Source of the DNA: Pseudomonadota bacterium
GTDB lineage: Bacteria > Pseudomonadota > Alphaproteobacteria > Rhizobiales > Devosiaceae
Direction: 5' to 3'
Length of the DNA: 64,000 nt
NCBI GenBank assembly: GCA_023391095.1
Contig: JAEWBN010000001.1
Span: forward strand, 186,001-250,000
Within the stretch, counting starts at the first letter, position 1. Each line of letters starts with the position of its first letter. The notes beneath the pieces were generated by a model. It had not been told where the DNA came from and searched no databases. It saw only the letters and a list, made by a program, of their open reading frames with translations. Below are positions 53,341-62,605 of this stretch, in pieces. Both the position numbers and the translations under genes were made by a program.

Positions 53341-54318
53341 TCAGTTGGCGTCGGCGGCAGCGGCGGCCTTGCCGAGACCTTCAACCAGCTCCGGCAAAGC
53401 CCAGCGCAGCGAAAGCGGCGTGACGGCCCCGCCGACAGCCATGGTGGCGCTGGTGCTGTCGATGACCACGACGGCACCCTTCTGCACCTGGGGGGAGCGG
53501 GCGATGGCCGGGTGGGCGAAGAAGGTCTGGGCAGCTTCCGGGCTATCGAGGAAAGCCACCATGATGTCGCCGGGGATTTCCGAGAAGTTCTCGTAGCTCA
53601 GCTTGTAGTTATAGGCGGAGCCATCGGTGCCTTCCGGCTCTTCCGTTGCAGTCAGACCGAAGGACAGAAGAAGCTTGGTGCGTGGATCGACGGCGCGACG
53701 AACGGAAACCTGTCCGTCACCGCTATCAACGAGATTGACCACCGACTTGCCGGCGATCTGGGGATATTTGGCGACTTCATCGGCAATGAACTGTTCGGTT
53801 TCGGCTATCAGCTGCTCAGCCTCCGCGCTCTTGCCAAGAGCGGCGCCGGTCACGCGGGTGACGTCCTGCCAGCTGGCGGTCCAGCGCGTTTCGGGGAAGA
53901 CAACGGTGGGGGCGATCTGGCTCAGGCGGTTATATTCTTCTTCGGTGAGGCCGGAATAAACGGCGATGATGACGTCGGGATCCAGCGCCGCGATGGCTTC
54001 GAAGCTGGGCGCGCCGGCGCCGTCACCCAGAATGACCGGCATTTCACCACCGGCAGCGTCGATGGCCTCGCGGGTCCATTCGAGAACGCCCTCGTCATCG
54101 CCGCCGTAATTCATCGACGGGATGCCAACCGGCACGACGCCCAGGGCGAGCACGGCATCCTGCGTCCCCCAGCCCCAGGTGACGACACGGGCGGGCTCGG
54201 TTTCGATCGTGGTTGAGCCATAGGCGTGCTCGACAGTCACGGGGAAGGTATCAGCGGCGTGCGCCGCGAGCGTCAAGGGAAGAGAAAGCGCCAGTGCGGC
54301 AAGAGTTTGGCGGAGCAT
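53341..54318 (-). CDS. Iron-siderophore ABC transporter binding protein
   Basis: A 325-residue protein of the PF01497 type with signal MLRQTLAALALSLPLTLAAHA. The mature part has VTVEHAYGSTTIETEPARVVTWGWGTQDAVLALGVVPVG and IAALDPDVIIAVYSGLTEEEYNRLSQIAPTVVFP, matching FepB/FhuD-like proteins. No permease or ATPase is adjacent, so it must use components encoded elsewhere. A broken paralogue lies just upstream. Confidence 0.88.
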   Translation of the reverse strand: MLRQTLAALALSLPLTLAAHAADTFPVTVEHAYGSTTIETEPARVVTWGWGTQDAVLALGVVPVGIPSMNYGGDDEGVLEWTREAIDAAGGEMPVILGDGAGAPSFEAIAALDPDVIIAVYSGLTEEEYNRLSQIAPTVVFPETRWTASWQDVTRVTGAALGKSAEAEQLIAETEQFIADEVAKYPQIAGKSVVNLVDSGDGQVSVRRAVDPRTKLLLSFGLTATEEPEGTDGSAYNYKLSYENFSEIPGDIMVAFLDSPEAAQTFFAHPAIARSPQVQKGAVVVIDSTSATMAVGGAVTPLSLRWALPELVEGLGKAAAAADAN

Positions 54319-54393
54319 TTGAAACTTTCAGGTTACCGGTATTGAAGGATTCCAGCCGCACCTGGGTGCGGCCGGCAGGTGTGACGGATGCGC

Positions 54394-55362
54394 TTAGCGG
54401 CCAGCCGCGGCGGCGGCTTCGTCGATCAGCTTGATGTATTGGGGGTAGCCCCACTTGAGCGACAGGGCGCTGGGCGGGGAAATCGAATTGATCAGTTCGG
54501 GGCCAATGAGATGGGCAACGGCTCCGGCCTTCACCTGCGGGGTGATCGCGAGGCCGGGATTGGCGAAAAAGGCCGCGTCTGCTTCGGGCGTATCGAAGTA
54601 AGAAATGTAGATGTCGCTCTTCAGCTCGGAGGCCCGCTCGAAGCTCAGGGAAAAGTAGAACTGCTCGTCCTCGGCCAGGTCATCCACGCTAGGGGCCAGC
54701 TTGAGGCCAGCATCCTCAAGGAAGGTCATGCGTGGATCAAGGCGCGAGTAGACCGCGATGCTGCCCTGGTATTCGGCGATGCCGGCAAAGGTCAGCCCCT
54801 CGACGCGCGGATATTTGGCCGTCTCCTCGTCGATGAACTGTTCAAGCTCGGCAACCAGGGTTTCGGCCGCATCGGCCTTGCCCAGCGCAGTGCCGGTGAT
54901 CAGGATGGTGTCCTGCCAGGACGTGCTTCAGGGATTTTCGGGATAGGCGACGACCGGAGCGATCTGGCTGAGACGGTTGTACTCGTCTTCCGAGAGGCCG
55001 GAATAGGGCGCGATGACCACGTCGGGTTCCAGCGCAGCAATGGCTTCGAAAGGCACCCCATCGGCCTGGGGAAGGATTTGGGGGAAATCAGCGCCCAAGG
55101 CGGCGACCGCGTCCTTGGTCCAGGCGAGCGCGCCGTTTTCATCGCCGCCATAGGTGAATTCGGGAATGCCCACCGGCACCACGCCTAGCGCGACCACGGC
55201 ATCCTGGGAGGCCCAGCCCCAGGTGACGACGCGCTCGGGCTGTTCGGCAATCGTCGTTTGCCCGAAAGCGTGATCGATAGTGACAGGGAAAGCCTGCGCA
55301 TGGGCAGCGGTCGGCCCGGCAACAGCTACGGCAAGGGCCAGGACAGAGAGGCGAGTGAACAT
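54394..55362 (-). pseudogene. Siderophore-binding protein gene with one in-frame TGA
   Basis: A paralogue of the downstream gene with signal MFTRLSVLALAVAVAGPTAA. Reading continues in one frame over 969 bases except for a TGA at 54928-54930, after YPENP. Past it the frame resumes with STSWQDTILITGTALGK, aligning to WTASWQDVTRVTGAALGK of the paralogue. A tryptophan (TGG) is expected near there, so a single G-to-A change explains it. The rest, to the final AAAAAGR, looks conserved. Recent inactivation or a sequencing error are the likely causes. Confidence 0.83.
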
Positions 55363-55436
55363 TGACGCACCTTGGGATGAGAATGCGCCTTCTTACAAAA
55401 GATGATATTAGTTGTCATGTTAATTCGCACGGCCGT

Positions 55437-56582
55437 TCAGGTGCGCCGGGTCAACATGACCATGACCTCGTAATGGTCCGTTTGCGGGAACATGTCGAAC
55501 AGGCGGGCCCGGTGCATCGCATAGGATGGCAAGAGAGCCAGATCGCGGGCGAGCGTTACGGCATTGCAGCTGGAATAGAGAATGGTGGGCGCGCCGAACT
55601 CTTCGAGCGTAGCGCAGAGCCGGTCGCCCAAGCCGCGCCGGGGCGGGTTGACGATCACCACGTCGGGGGCCTCGCCTGCCGGCAGGGCCGTCGCGTCCCC
55701 GACCTCAAAAGTGACATCGGACAGCCGGGCTTGCGACGCGCTCAGCCGCGCCGACGCGATGGCCGCTGCGCTGAGTTCGATACCGTGCACACGGCGGCCC
55801 GGCGCGGCGGCATGGAGGGCAAAGCCCCCTACCCCGCAATAAAGGTCGAGAACCGAGTGGGCGCCGACCTCGTCCACCCATTCGCGGGCCTGCCGGTAGA
55901 GCGCCGCCGCGATGGCCGTGTTGGTCTGAAAGAAGCTTGCCGGTTGCAAGTGAAGATGGATGTCGCCCATCTGCATGGTGAGCGTATCGGCCCCGGCGAG
56001 CGGGATTTCCTCCGCTCCTTCAAGCACGGCCTTATGCTCGGGCAGTAGATTGGCCGTGACAACCGCCAGCCCTGGCAGATCAGCCAGGAGGGTGGGAAGG
56101 TGCTTGCGCATGCGCCCGACCGGCTCCGTGGAGCGGAGCACGAAGCGCAGCATGAGCCGGCCGTCCGGCGCCTGGGTAAGGAGGACGTTTTTCAGTTCGC
56201 CGCGCCGGGTGGGCACGTCATAAGGTGTGATGCGCGCGCGGGCGATGAAAGCCGTGATCGGGGCGAAGGCGTCGCGCAGTCCCGGCTCAAGAATGGGGCA
56301 AGCGGTCAGGTCGATGCCGTATTGCCGGGCATCGAGGATGCCAAGTGTAGGGTTTGCGGCGGTGCCGCCAACAACCATTTTGGCCTTGTTGCGAAAGTCG
56401 CGGGGGCTGCTCAGCACCGGCGGCAGCCATTGCGCGTCCCCCCATGCGGCGAGCAGGCTGCGGGCATGATCGAGCTTGGCCGCGACCTGCGCGTCATAGG
56501 GCACGCCTATGTGCGTGCAGGAGCGGCAGAGGCCCCCTTCGAAATAGCCGCACTGCAAGGCGGCGCTCAACCCTGCATCCAT
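55437..56582 (-). CDS. rlmC: 23S rRNA (uracil-747 C5)-methyltransferase
   Basis: A 381-residue SAM enzyme close to E. coli RlmC. The cysteine-rich CGYFEGGLCRSCTHIG start is the iron-sulfur motif, followed by FRNKAKMVVGG, SFFQTN, DLYCGVGGFALHAA and the catalytic cysteine in ILYSSCNAVTLARDL. It methylates 23S rRNA. It lies upstream of the siderophore-binding pair. Confidence 0.92.
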   Translation of the reverse strand: MDAGLSAALQCGYFEGGLCRSCTHIGVPYDAQVAAKLDHARSLLAAWGDAQWLPPVLSSPRDFRNKAKMVVGGTAANPTLGILDARQYGIDLTACPILEPGLRDAFAPITAFIARARITPYDVPTRRGELKNVLLTQAPDGRLMLRFVLRSTEPVGRMRKHLPTLLADLPGLAVVTANLLPEHKAVLEGAEEIPLAGADTLTMQMGDIHLHLQPASFFQTNTAIAAALYRQAREWVDEVGAHSVLDLYCGVGGFALHAAAPGRRVHGIELSAAAIASARLSASQARLSDVTFEVGDATALPAGEAPDVVIVNPPRRGLGDRLCATLEEFGAPTILYSSCNAVTLARDLALLPSYAMHRARLFDMFPQTDHYEVMVMLTRRT

Positions 56583-56632
56583 GCGGCTACCCCGTCCTGA
56601 GCGGGAGGCGGAAATCCGCCTCCGCTGATGGC

Positions 56633-57856
56633 CTACTTATTGGCGGTGGCCAGCGGCACGACATTGCCCTGGCTGGCCTTGCCGCCCAGGAACTTCTTGA
56701 TGTTGCGCGCGGCCTGGCGGATGCGGTGCTCGTTTTCAACGAAAGCGAGGCGAATGTACTGGTCGCCATATTCGCCGAAGCCGACGCCGGGAGCCACGCC
56801 GACACCGGTCTCCTGGATCAGGAGCTTGGCAAATTCGAGCGAGCCCATTTCAGCGAACTGATCGGGGATCGGTGCCCAGGCAAACATGGTGGCCTTGGGC
56901 ACGGGAATGTTCCAGCCAGCGCGGCCAAAGCTCTCCACCATGACGTCACGGCGGTGCTTATAGACCTTGCGGACTTCCTCAATGACTTCGTCGGAGCCGT
57001 TGAGTGCGGCGACGGCAGCGACCTGAATGGGGGTAAAGGCGCCGTAGTCGAGATAGGATTTGACACGGGCGAGAGCCGCGATCAGGCGCTCATTACCCAC
57101 GGCGAAGCCCACGCGCCAGCCCGGCATGGAATAGGTCTTGGACATCGAGGTGAACTCGACCGAGATGTCGATGGCGCCCGGCACCTGCAGGACGGATGGG
57201 GGCGGCTGATCTTCATCGAAATAGATCTCCGAATAGGCGAGATCGGAGAGGATGAAGATATCGTGCGCCTTACAGTACTTGACCACCTCGGTGTAGAAAT
57301 CGAGGTCGGCGGTATAGGCGGTCGGGTTGGCCGGGTAGTTCAGAACCAGAGCGATCGGCTTGGGGATCGAGTGCCGCACGGCCCGATCCAGCGAGCGCAT
57401 GAAGTCTTCGTTGGGATCGGCCGGCATGGACCGGACGACGCCGCCGGACATGATGAAGCCGAAGGAATGGATCGGATAGGTCGGGTTGGGCACCAGAACC
57501 ACGTCGCCCGGCGCTGTGATGGCCGAGGCCATATTGGCGAAGCCTTCCTTGGAGCCGAGCGTCGCCACGACCTGGGTATCGGGATTGAGCTTCACGCCGA
57601 AGCGGCGGCCGTAATAGCTGGCCTGGGCCTTGCGCAGGCCGGGAATGCCACGCGAGGTCGAATAACGGTGGGTGCGTCCGTCCTTCACCGTTTCCTGGAG
57701 CTTGGCCACGATATGGTCGGGCGTCGGCATGTCGGGATTGCCCATGCCCAGGTCGATAATGTCCACACCCTCGGCCCGCAGCTTCGCCTTGATCGGATCG
57801 ATATGGGCAAAAACGTATGGCGGCAGACGGCGGATGCGATGGAAGACTTCGCTCAT
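56633..57856 (-). CDS. AlaC-type aminotransferase
   Basis: A 407-residue class I/II aminotransferase: FHRIRRLPPYVFAHIDPIKAKLRAEGVDIIDLGMGNPDMPTP at the N-terminus (read in parts), GSKEGFANM, NYPANPTAY, and the PLP lysine in SMSKTYSMPGWRVGF. The HRIRRLPPY start and DLGMGNPD are typical of AlaC alanine transaminases. In many Hyphomicrobiales a gene of this kind sits beside hom and glpX. The ATG at 57856 is preferred. Confidence 0.88.
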   Translation of the reverse strand: MSEVFHRIRRLPPYVFAHIDPIKAKLRAEGVDIIDLGMGNPDMPTPDHIVAKLQETVKDGRTHRYSTSRGIPGLRKAQASYYGRRFGVKLNPDTQVVATLGSKEGFANMASAITAPGDVVLVPNPTYPIHSFGFIMSGGVVRSMPADPNEDFMRSLDRAVRHSIPKPIALVLNYPANPTAYTADLDFYTEVVKYCKAHDIFILSDLAYSEIYFDEDQPPPSVLQVPGAIDISVEFTSMSKTYSMPGWRVGFAVGNERLIAALARVKSYLDYGAFTPIQVAAVAALNGSDEVIEEVRKVYKHRRDVMVESFGRAGWNIPVPKATMFAWAPIPDQFAEMGSLEFAKLLIQETGVGVAPGVGFGEYGDQYIRLAFVENEHRIRQAARNIKKFLGGKASQGNVVPLATANK

Positions 57857-58289
57857 GATTTCCTCTTTGGTCCCCTTGGGACCCGATGCTGGCCGCGACG
57901 CGCCAGGACAGGCGGCAGACCTCAACCAGAGGCCAAGATTATCGCGGAATTATGGTTTTGAAGCGGTTAAGCCCCTGCCGCTGGCAGGAGTGACAAATCT
58001 ATTCGGCTCTTCCCGGCCACGCCGTGGCCATCGGGAAGAGCTATCGGGCGTTTGCCGCGGCGGCGGCACCAAAGGCCGCCACCGGATTGCCGGCGAGCTC
58101 AGCTCCAAACCATGCAACAGTGAACGGAGACGCCATGTCTCTTGCCCTTCAGAAATGACTTCTGGTACCACGGACGCGCGTGGCCGGAACCTTCATAGGG
58201 TCTGGCGGGTGCCTTGTAAATGCCATGCGGCAGTTACATCTAGACGCCCAAGCGGACCTCGCACCGCTCCATAGTCGTCAGGTAGGTGT
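57857..58289. other. Intergenic region with a long hairpin
   Basis: No gene was seen. GCTCTTCCCG (58006-58015) can pair with CGGGAAGAGC (58032-58041) with a further GGCCAC/GTGGCC inside. A shorter CCTGCC/GGCAGG hairpin lies at about 57974-57988. The region separates two divergent genes and should hold both promoters. Confidence 0.5.
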
Positions 58290-59579
58290 ATGAAAAAGCG
58301 CGTTGCGATTGCCACGATTGGCACTCTGGGAGACGTCCGACCGTACATCGCCCTGGCAAAGGAGCTGAAGAAGCGCGGCCACGATGTGGTGCTGGGTACC
58401 AATGCCGATTTCGAGCAGATCGTCACCGACGCCGGGATCGAGTTCCACAATCTGGGCACCAAGATGCAGGAATGGCTGCAGGATTCGCGTTTCGACAATG
58501 CGATGAGCCAGATGAAGCTGCACCATTTTCCGCAGATCCTGCGGGAAGGCCAGGCGCTGGTGGAAAAGGCGACCCGCAATGCCTGGGTGATGGCGCAGGG
58601 CGCCGACGCGATCGTGGTCTATATCAATACCAGCTTCGGCATCGACATTGCCGAGGCGCTGAACATCCCGGTCATCATGACCGCGATGCAGCCGCTGAAT
58701 CCCACGCGGGAATTTCCGGTCTGCGCCTATGAATGGCCCGATCTGGGACCGACTTTCAACAAGCTCAGCTACATCACGATGAATGTGCAGCAGGCCTATT
58801 TCGACCTGCCGCGCGATCGGATGCGCAAGGAGCTGATGGGCCTGGGCCCGCGCAAGCGGGGCGGGCTTTTCAAGGACAGTCGCGGCAACAACCTGCCGAC
58901 GCTCTACAATTTCTCGTCCATCGTCTCGCCGCGCCCGCGCGACTGGCCGCAGACGGCGCTGGTGACGGGATACTGGTTCCTCGAGGATGAGTCGGACTGG
59001 AAGCCGTCTCCCGAATTGCAGGCCTTTCTCGATGCTGGCTCGAAGCCGGTCTATATCGGCTTCGGCTCGATGCCGTTCGGCGCCGAGCAGAATACGCAGC
59101 TGCTGAAATCGGCGCTGGAAATGTGGGGCGGCCGCGCCATCGTTTCGCGCGGCTGGGGCGGGATCAAGGTGGATGAGCTGCCCGACACCGTCTTTGCGAT
59201 TTCAGACGCGCCGCATGACAAGCTGTTTCCGCTGGTCTCGGCCGTGGTGCATCACGGCGGCGCGGGGACGACGGCGGCGGGCCTGCGGGCCGGCAAGCCG
59301 ACCTTTGTGGTGGCCCAAGCCTATGACCAACGCTATTGGGGCCGCCGCGTGCGTGCCCTTGGCTGCGGCCCCAACCCGGCCCGTCTTCGCACCCTGACGC
59401 CCGAGAAGCTGGCCAATGCTCTGCGAGAGCTGACGACCAACACGGCAATGGCTGCCAATGCAGAAGCCATCGGCAAAGCACTTGCAGAAGAATCAGGACT
59501 TGCCACGGCCGCCAATATCATCGAAGCAACTATTGACGGCGCCAAGGCAGGCCAACGCCGCTTCACTGCCGCCATCTGA
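58290..59579 (+). CDS. GT1-family glycosyltransferase (sterol/lipid glucosyltransferase-like)
   Basis: A 429-residue GT-B enzyme. N-terminal VAIATIGTLGDVRPYIALAKELKKRGHDV is the acceptor-domain signature. The C-terminal donor site has PVYIGFGSMPFG, DAPHDKLFPLVSAVVHHGGAGTTAAGLRAGKPTFVV and DQRYWGRRV, the UGT-like pattern of glycolipid and macrolide glycosyltransferases. AGGTAGGTGT precedes the ATG. It lies 47 bases ahead of the fused epimerase/oxidase gene. Confidence 0.9.
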   Translation: MKKRVAIATIGTLGDVRPYIALAKELKKRGHDVVLGTNADFEQIVTDAGIEFHNLGTKMQEWLQDSRFDNAMSQMKLHHFPQILREGQALVEKATRNAWVMAQGADAIVVYINTSFGIDIAEALNIPVIMTAMQPLNPTREFPVCAYEWPDLGPTFNKLSYITMNVQQAYFDLPRDRMRKELMGLGPRKRGGLFKDSRGNNLPTLYNFSSIVSPRPRDWPQTALVTGYWFLEDESDWKPSPELQAFLDAGSKPVYIGFGSMPFGAEQNTQLLKSALEMWGGRAIVSRGWGGIKVDELPDTVFAISDAPHDKLFPLVSAVVHHGGAGTTAAGLRAGKPTFVVAQAYDQRYWGRRVRALGCGPNPARLRTLTPEKLANALRELTTNTAMAANAEAIGKALAEESGLATAANIIEATIDGAKAGQRRFTAAI

Positions 59580-59626
59580 AGACTTGCGTGGGGGGCCGCG
59601 CATCCACTTTTGCAGGGGGACGCAGC

Positions 59627-61642
59627 GTGAAGATTTGTCTGGTGGGCGCCAGCGGGGGCATTGGCCGTCAACTGCTGACGACGTTTTCAAAAGATGCAGA
59701 CGTCATCGCGGTCTATCGAAACCCGCCAGACCATAAGCCGCAAGCCGCCATTTCCGTGGCGCGATTCGACGATGGACCGGGGCTGGCCGGAGCCGTGGCC
59801 AGCGCGGATGTCGTGGTGCACGCCGCGCTCAACACGCGCGACAAGGGCCAGAAATTCATTGATGCCAACAAGGCGGTGACCAATCGCCTGCTGTCGCTGA
59901 TCGAGCCGGGACAGTGCCGGCTCTTTGTCTATTTCAGCAGCCAGGTCGTTTATGCGGCGCTGGACCCCAAGGCGCATCCGATCCAGAGCGAGGATGCCGA
60001 GCTCAAGGACAATGGCGAGCTCGACTTCTACACACGCCTCAAGCTCGAAGAAGAGGACGAGGTCAAGCGCGTCTGCCGGCAAAAGGGCATCGACTATTTG
60101 ATCGTGCGCCCGACGGTGGTCATGGGCCCGCACATGCAATGGTCGAGCGGCATCGTGCAGGCGATGCGCTTTGCGCCGTTCGGGCTCAAGGGCCGGACCA
60201 TCAACCTTATCCATGTGGCGGACCTTGCCGACCAGCTCAATGCGCTGATCCACAAGGGCGTGGTCAACACGGTGGTCAATCTGGGCGATCTGGATGTGAG
60301 CTCGGACGACTATTTCCGCCATGCCGCCGGGCTGGCCAAGCGGCCGATGTTCTTTGCGCCCAACTGGATTGCCGATCTTGCCGGAAAGGCCATTCCCTCG
60401 ACCCTGTGGTTTTTCGCGCATGACGTGACGGTGGACAGCCGCAAGGTGCGCGCGCTGACCGGGGTCGAGACGAACCGCGCATTGGCAGAGTTCTTCGATC
60501 CAGAACCCGCCATTGTCGATGGAAGCACCCTGCCCGCCATCAGCGCGACTGCGGCGTCAGGGCGGCGGTTTCACACCGTGGGACGGGGCTATTCGCTGTG
60601 GTTCAATGACCGGCCCGGTGTCGATCAGCTGGTTGTGGAGCGTTATGCCGGCGTCGTCCAGTTCGAGAATGGGCGGCTGACGGTCAAGGCGGGCACCTCG
60701 ATCCGCGAGATGCTGGCATATCTCAGCCGCCAGAACATGACGCTCGAAACGCTTCCCGAATTCATCGATATCTCGGCCGGCGCCTGTTTCTTTGCGGAGG
60801 TGCACGGCAGTTCCTCGCACCATATCTCGATCTATGACCTGATCGAAGCCATCCGCTATGTGGACGAAACCGGCACGGAGCGCGACAGCCAGCGGGATGA
60901 CGCGCTGTGGGACCAATTGCGCCTCAAGACGGGTACGATTGTCGTCACCGAGGTCACGTTCCGCTGTCGGCCGAGCTATTACCTCGGCAACGTCTTTGCC
61001 TGGGAGCCGGACACGCGGCTGGAGTACTATGCCGGGGGCGGCTATCGCGACAATTACGCGACCATGATCCACTGGTATCCCAAGCGCGCGGAGCTGCTGG
61101 TATACAAGATCAATCCGGTGGACGGGGTGGAAGCCAGCGATGCCCGGCCCTTTGCGCCGATGCGCGGGTCGCCCTACGGGATGCAGAAGCGTATTTTGAG
61201 CTTCAACCTGCGCGGCAAGGCGCGTGTCGCCGGGCTTTCCGAACGCATTCTTGCGCCCTGGACGGGGATCCCGGCAAAGGCCGTGGTTGGCCGCTTCTTC
61301 AAAGGCGCCAAGGCCAGGGTGCGCAATATGGAAGTGTGCGTGCCCGATACGCTGGCACCAGACCTGATCGCCCGGCTCCGCAGGCAGGTACCGGAGATGG
61401 GGCTTGGCCTCGACCAGGGGATCGGCGTGCGTTTCACCCGCAGCGCAGAAACCGGGCATGGCTTCATGTGGGTGGAAACCACCAGCACTGACGTGGCCCA
61501 GATCCACGCGATCGCCCAGATCACGCGCGAAGTTGCGGGTGAGCAGTTCTGGCTGCACCGGGGCAAGTATGTACCGCCGGGCATCGAGGCGAAGCATCTT
61601 TTCATTGCCCGGGCACCGCTGAGGGCCAACCCGCAGCAATAA
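59627..61642 (+). CDS. Fusion of NAD-epimerase-like and FAD-linked oxidase domains
   Basis: A 671-residue protein. Residues 1-270 are an SDR-type epimerase: ICLVGASGGIGRQLL, then YFSSQVVYAALD, FYTRLKLEEEDEV (YxxxK-like) and LIVRPTVVMGP. From about 295 to 671 it resembles the FAD-binding plus arabinono-lactone-oxidase-like part (RRFHTVGRGYSLWF, ISAGACFFAEVHGSSSHHIS, GTIVVTEVTFRCRPSYY, FMWVETTSTDV). The GTG at 59627 has AGGGGGA upstream. It probably works with the preceding GT1 to build an oxidised glycolipid or sugar. The precise product is unknown. Confidence 0.82.
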   Translation: MKICLVGASGGIGRQLLTTFSKDADVIAVYRNPPDHKPQAAISVARFDDGPGLAGAVASADVVVHAALNTRDKGQKFIDANKAVTNRLLSLIEPGQCRLFVYFSSQVVYAALDPKAHPIQSEDAELKDNGELDFYTRLKLEEEDEVKRVCRQKGIDYLIVRPTVVMGPHMQWSSGIVQAMRFAPFGLKGRTINLIHVADLADQLNALIHKGVVNTVVNLGDLDVSSDDYFRHAAGLAKRPMFFAPNWIADLAGKAIPSTLWFFAHDVTVDSRKVRALTGVETNRALAEFFDPEPAIVDGSTLPAISATAASGRRFHTVGRGYSLWFNDRPGVDQLVVERYAGVVQFENGRLTVKAGTSIREMLAYLSRQNMTLETLPEFIDISAGACFFAEVHGSSSHHISIYDLIEAIRYVDETGTERDSQRDDALWDQLRLKTGTIVVTEVTFRCRPSYYLGNVFAWEPDTRLEYYAGGGYRDNYATMIHWYPKRAELLVYKINPVDGVEASDARPFAPMRGSPYGMQKRILSFNLRGKARVAGLSERILAPWTGIPAKAVVGRFFKGAKARVRNMEVCVPDTLAPDLIARLRRQVPEMGLGLDQGIGVRFTRSAETGHGFMWVETTSTDVAQIHAIAQITREVAGEQFWLHRGKYVPPGIEAKHLFIARAPLRANPQQ

Positions 61643-61665
61643 GGGCGCCGATGGCGCCCTTTTTC
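61641..61665. terminator. Terminator between the fusion gene and sdpI-like gene
   Basis: AGGGCGCC and GGCGCCCT form an eight-pair stem with a three-base loop, followed by TTTTTC. It starts in the stop codon and can serve the convergent genes. Confidence 0.85.
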
Positions 61666-61666
61666 T

Positions 61667-62320
61667 TCAAGCAGACTTGCGGGCGATTGCGTAGCTGATC
61701 GCCAGGCCTGCCAGCGCCGGAAGGATGGCGCTAAGAAGGACCAGGACGAAGAGCACCATGGCCGGCGGGTTGAGGATGGCCGCCAGGACGGCCACGACGC
61801 CACCGAGCATCATCAGCAGCCCGGTCCAGCGATGGGTCACGCGCCAGTTGTTCGCGTCGCGCAGGGTCCATGGCAGGCGGACGCCCGCGACCCAATTGGG
61901 CTGGGTTTTTGGCAGGTAGTTGCCGACCACCAGCAACATCGCGCCAACCAGCACGGCCACAAGGCGCGGCATGTCCACGGTGTGACCGAGGCCGAGCGCA
62001 ATCGTTGCGGCCAGAATGATCAAGGCGAGAACCATGATGAAGGTGATGGTCGCCTCGATCACATGGCGTCCCGCTTCAAAATCCTTGCGCAATCCGGCCG
62101 GACGGAGAACGGCGAGAAGCCCGACCACAAAGGCAGCCATGGCAAAGGGAATGAGCAAAGCTATGGGCGCCGGTGCGAAATTGTCAGGCTGACCATCCGG
62201 GCCCCAGTGGATAGGCAGAATTGCGTCGAGCGGGACGAAAAAGAACGACGCCAGCGTAGCAGCGGCCAGAGCCAGACCGAGAACACGATTGAGCGGGTTC
62301 AGAAGGGGGCGGTCAGTCAT
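61667..62320 (-). CDS. SdpI-like membrane protein
   Basis: A 217-residue protein with about six hydrophobic helices. HWGPDGQPDNFAPAPIALLIPF is the DUF1648 part, and YLPKTQPNWVAGVRLPWTLRDANNWRVTHRW is the SdpI signature. In Bacillus, SdpI gives immunity to the SdpC toxin and captures its repressor SdpR at the membrane. It overlaps the sdpR-like gene by eight bases. No sdpC-like gene is in the window. Confidence 0.88.
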   Translation of the reverse strand: MTDRPLLNPLNRVLGLALAAATLASFFFVPLDAILPIHWGPDGQPDNFAPAPIALLIPFAMAAFVVGLLAVLRPAGLRKDFEAGRHVIEATITFIMVLALIILAATIALGLGHTVDMPRLVAVLVGAMLLVVGNYLPKTQPNWVAGVRLPWTLRDANNWRVTHRWTGLLMMLGGVVAVLAAILNPPAMVLFVLVLLSAILPALAGLAISYAIARKSA

Positions 62321-62585
62321 TTTTACGCTCCGTAAGGTCCAGCAGGCCAGCGAGGGCCTCTTCGAGGACGCTGGTATTCAGATGATAGATGAGACTGGTT
62401 CCCTGCCGTTCGACGACGACGAGCTCAGCCTCCTTGAGCTTGTTGAAGTGGACCGAGAGCGTCGGGCGGCTGATGTCGAAATGCTCCGCCAATTCACCGG
62501 CGCTTTTCGGGCCTTGCTTGAGCAGGCCCAGAACTTTGCGCCGGACAGGATGGGACAGAGCCTCGAAAACGGTGTTGATCGCCAA
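62313..62585 (-). CDS. SdpR-like ArsR-family autorepressor
   Basis: A 90-residue winged-helix protein: VFEALSHPVRRKVLGLLKQGPKSAGELAEHFDISRPTLSVHFNKLKEAELVVVERQGTSLIYHLNTSVLEE (in parts). There is no metal-binding cysteine, as in SdpR. A perfect inverted repeat lies 20 bases before the start. Gene order and overlap with sdpI match the Bacillus sdpRI operon. Confidence 0.9.
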   Translation of the reverse strand: MAINTVFEALSHPVRRKVLGLLKQGPKSAGELAEHFDISRPTLSVHFNKLKEAELVVVERQGTSLIYHLNTSVLEEALAGLLDLTERKND

Positions 62586-62605
62586 TCGGTATTCCTTCGT
62601 TGAAT

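Noticed and set aside
55385..55425. Possible Fur-like box before the broken siderophore-binding gene (TGATATT, GTTGTCA)
   Set aside because: The symmetry is too poor to support a named regulator, although iron control would be expected.
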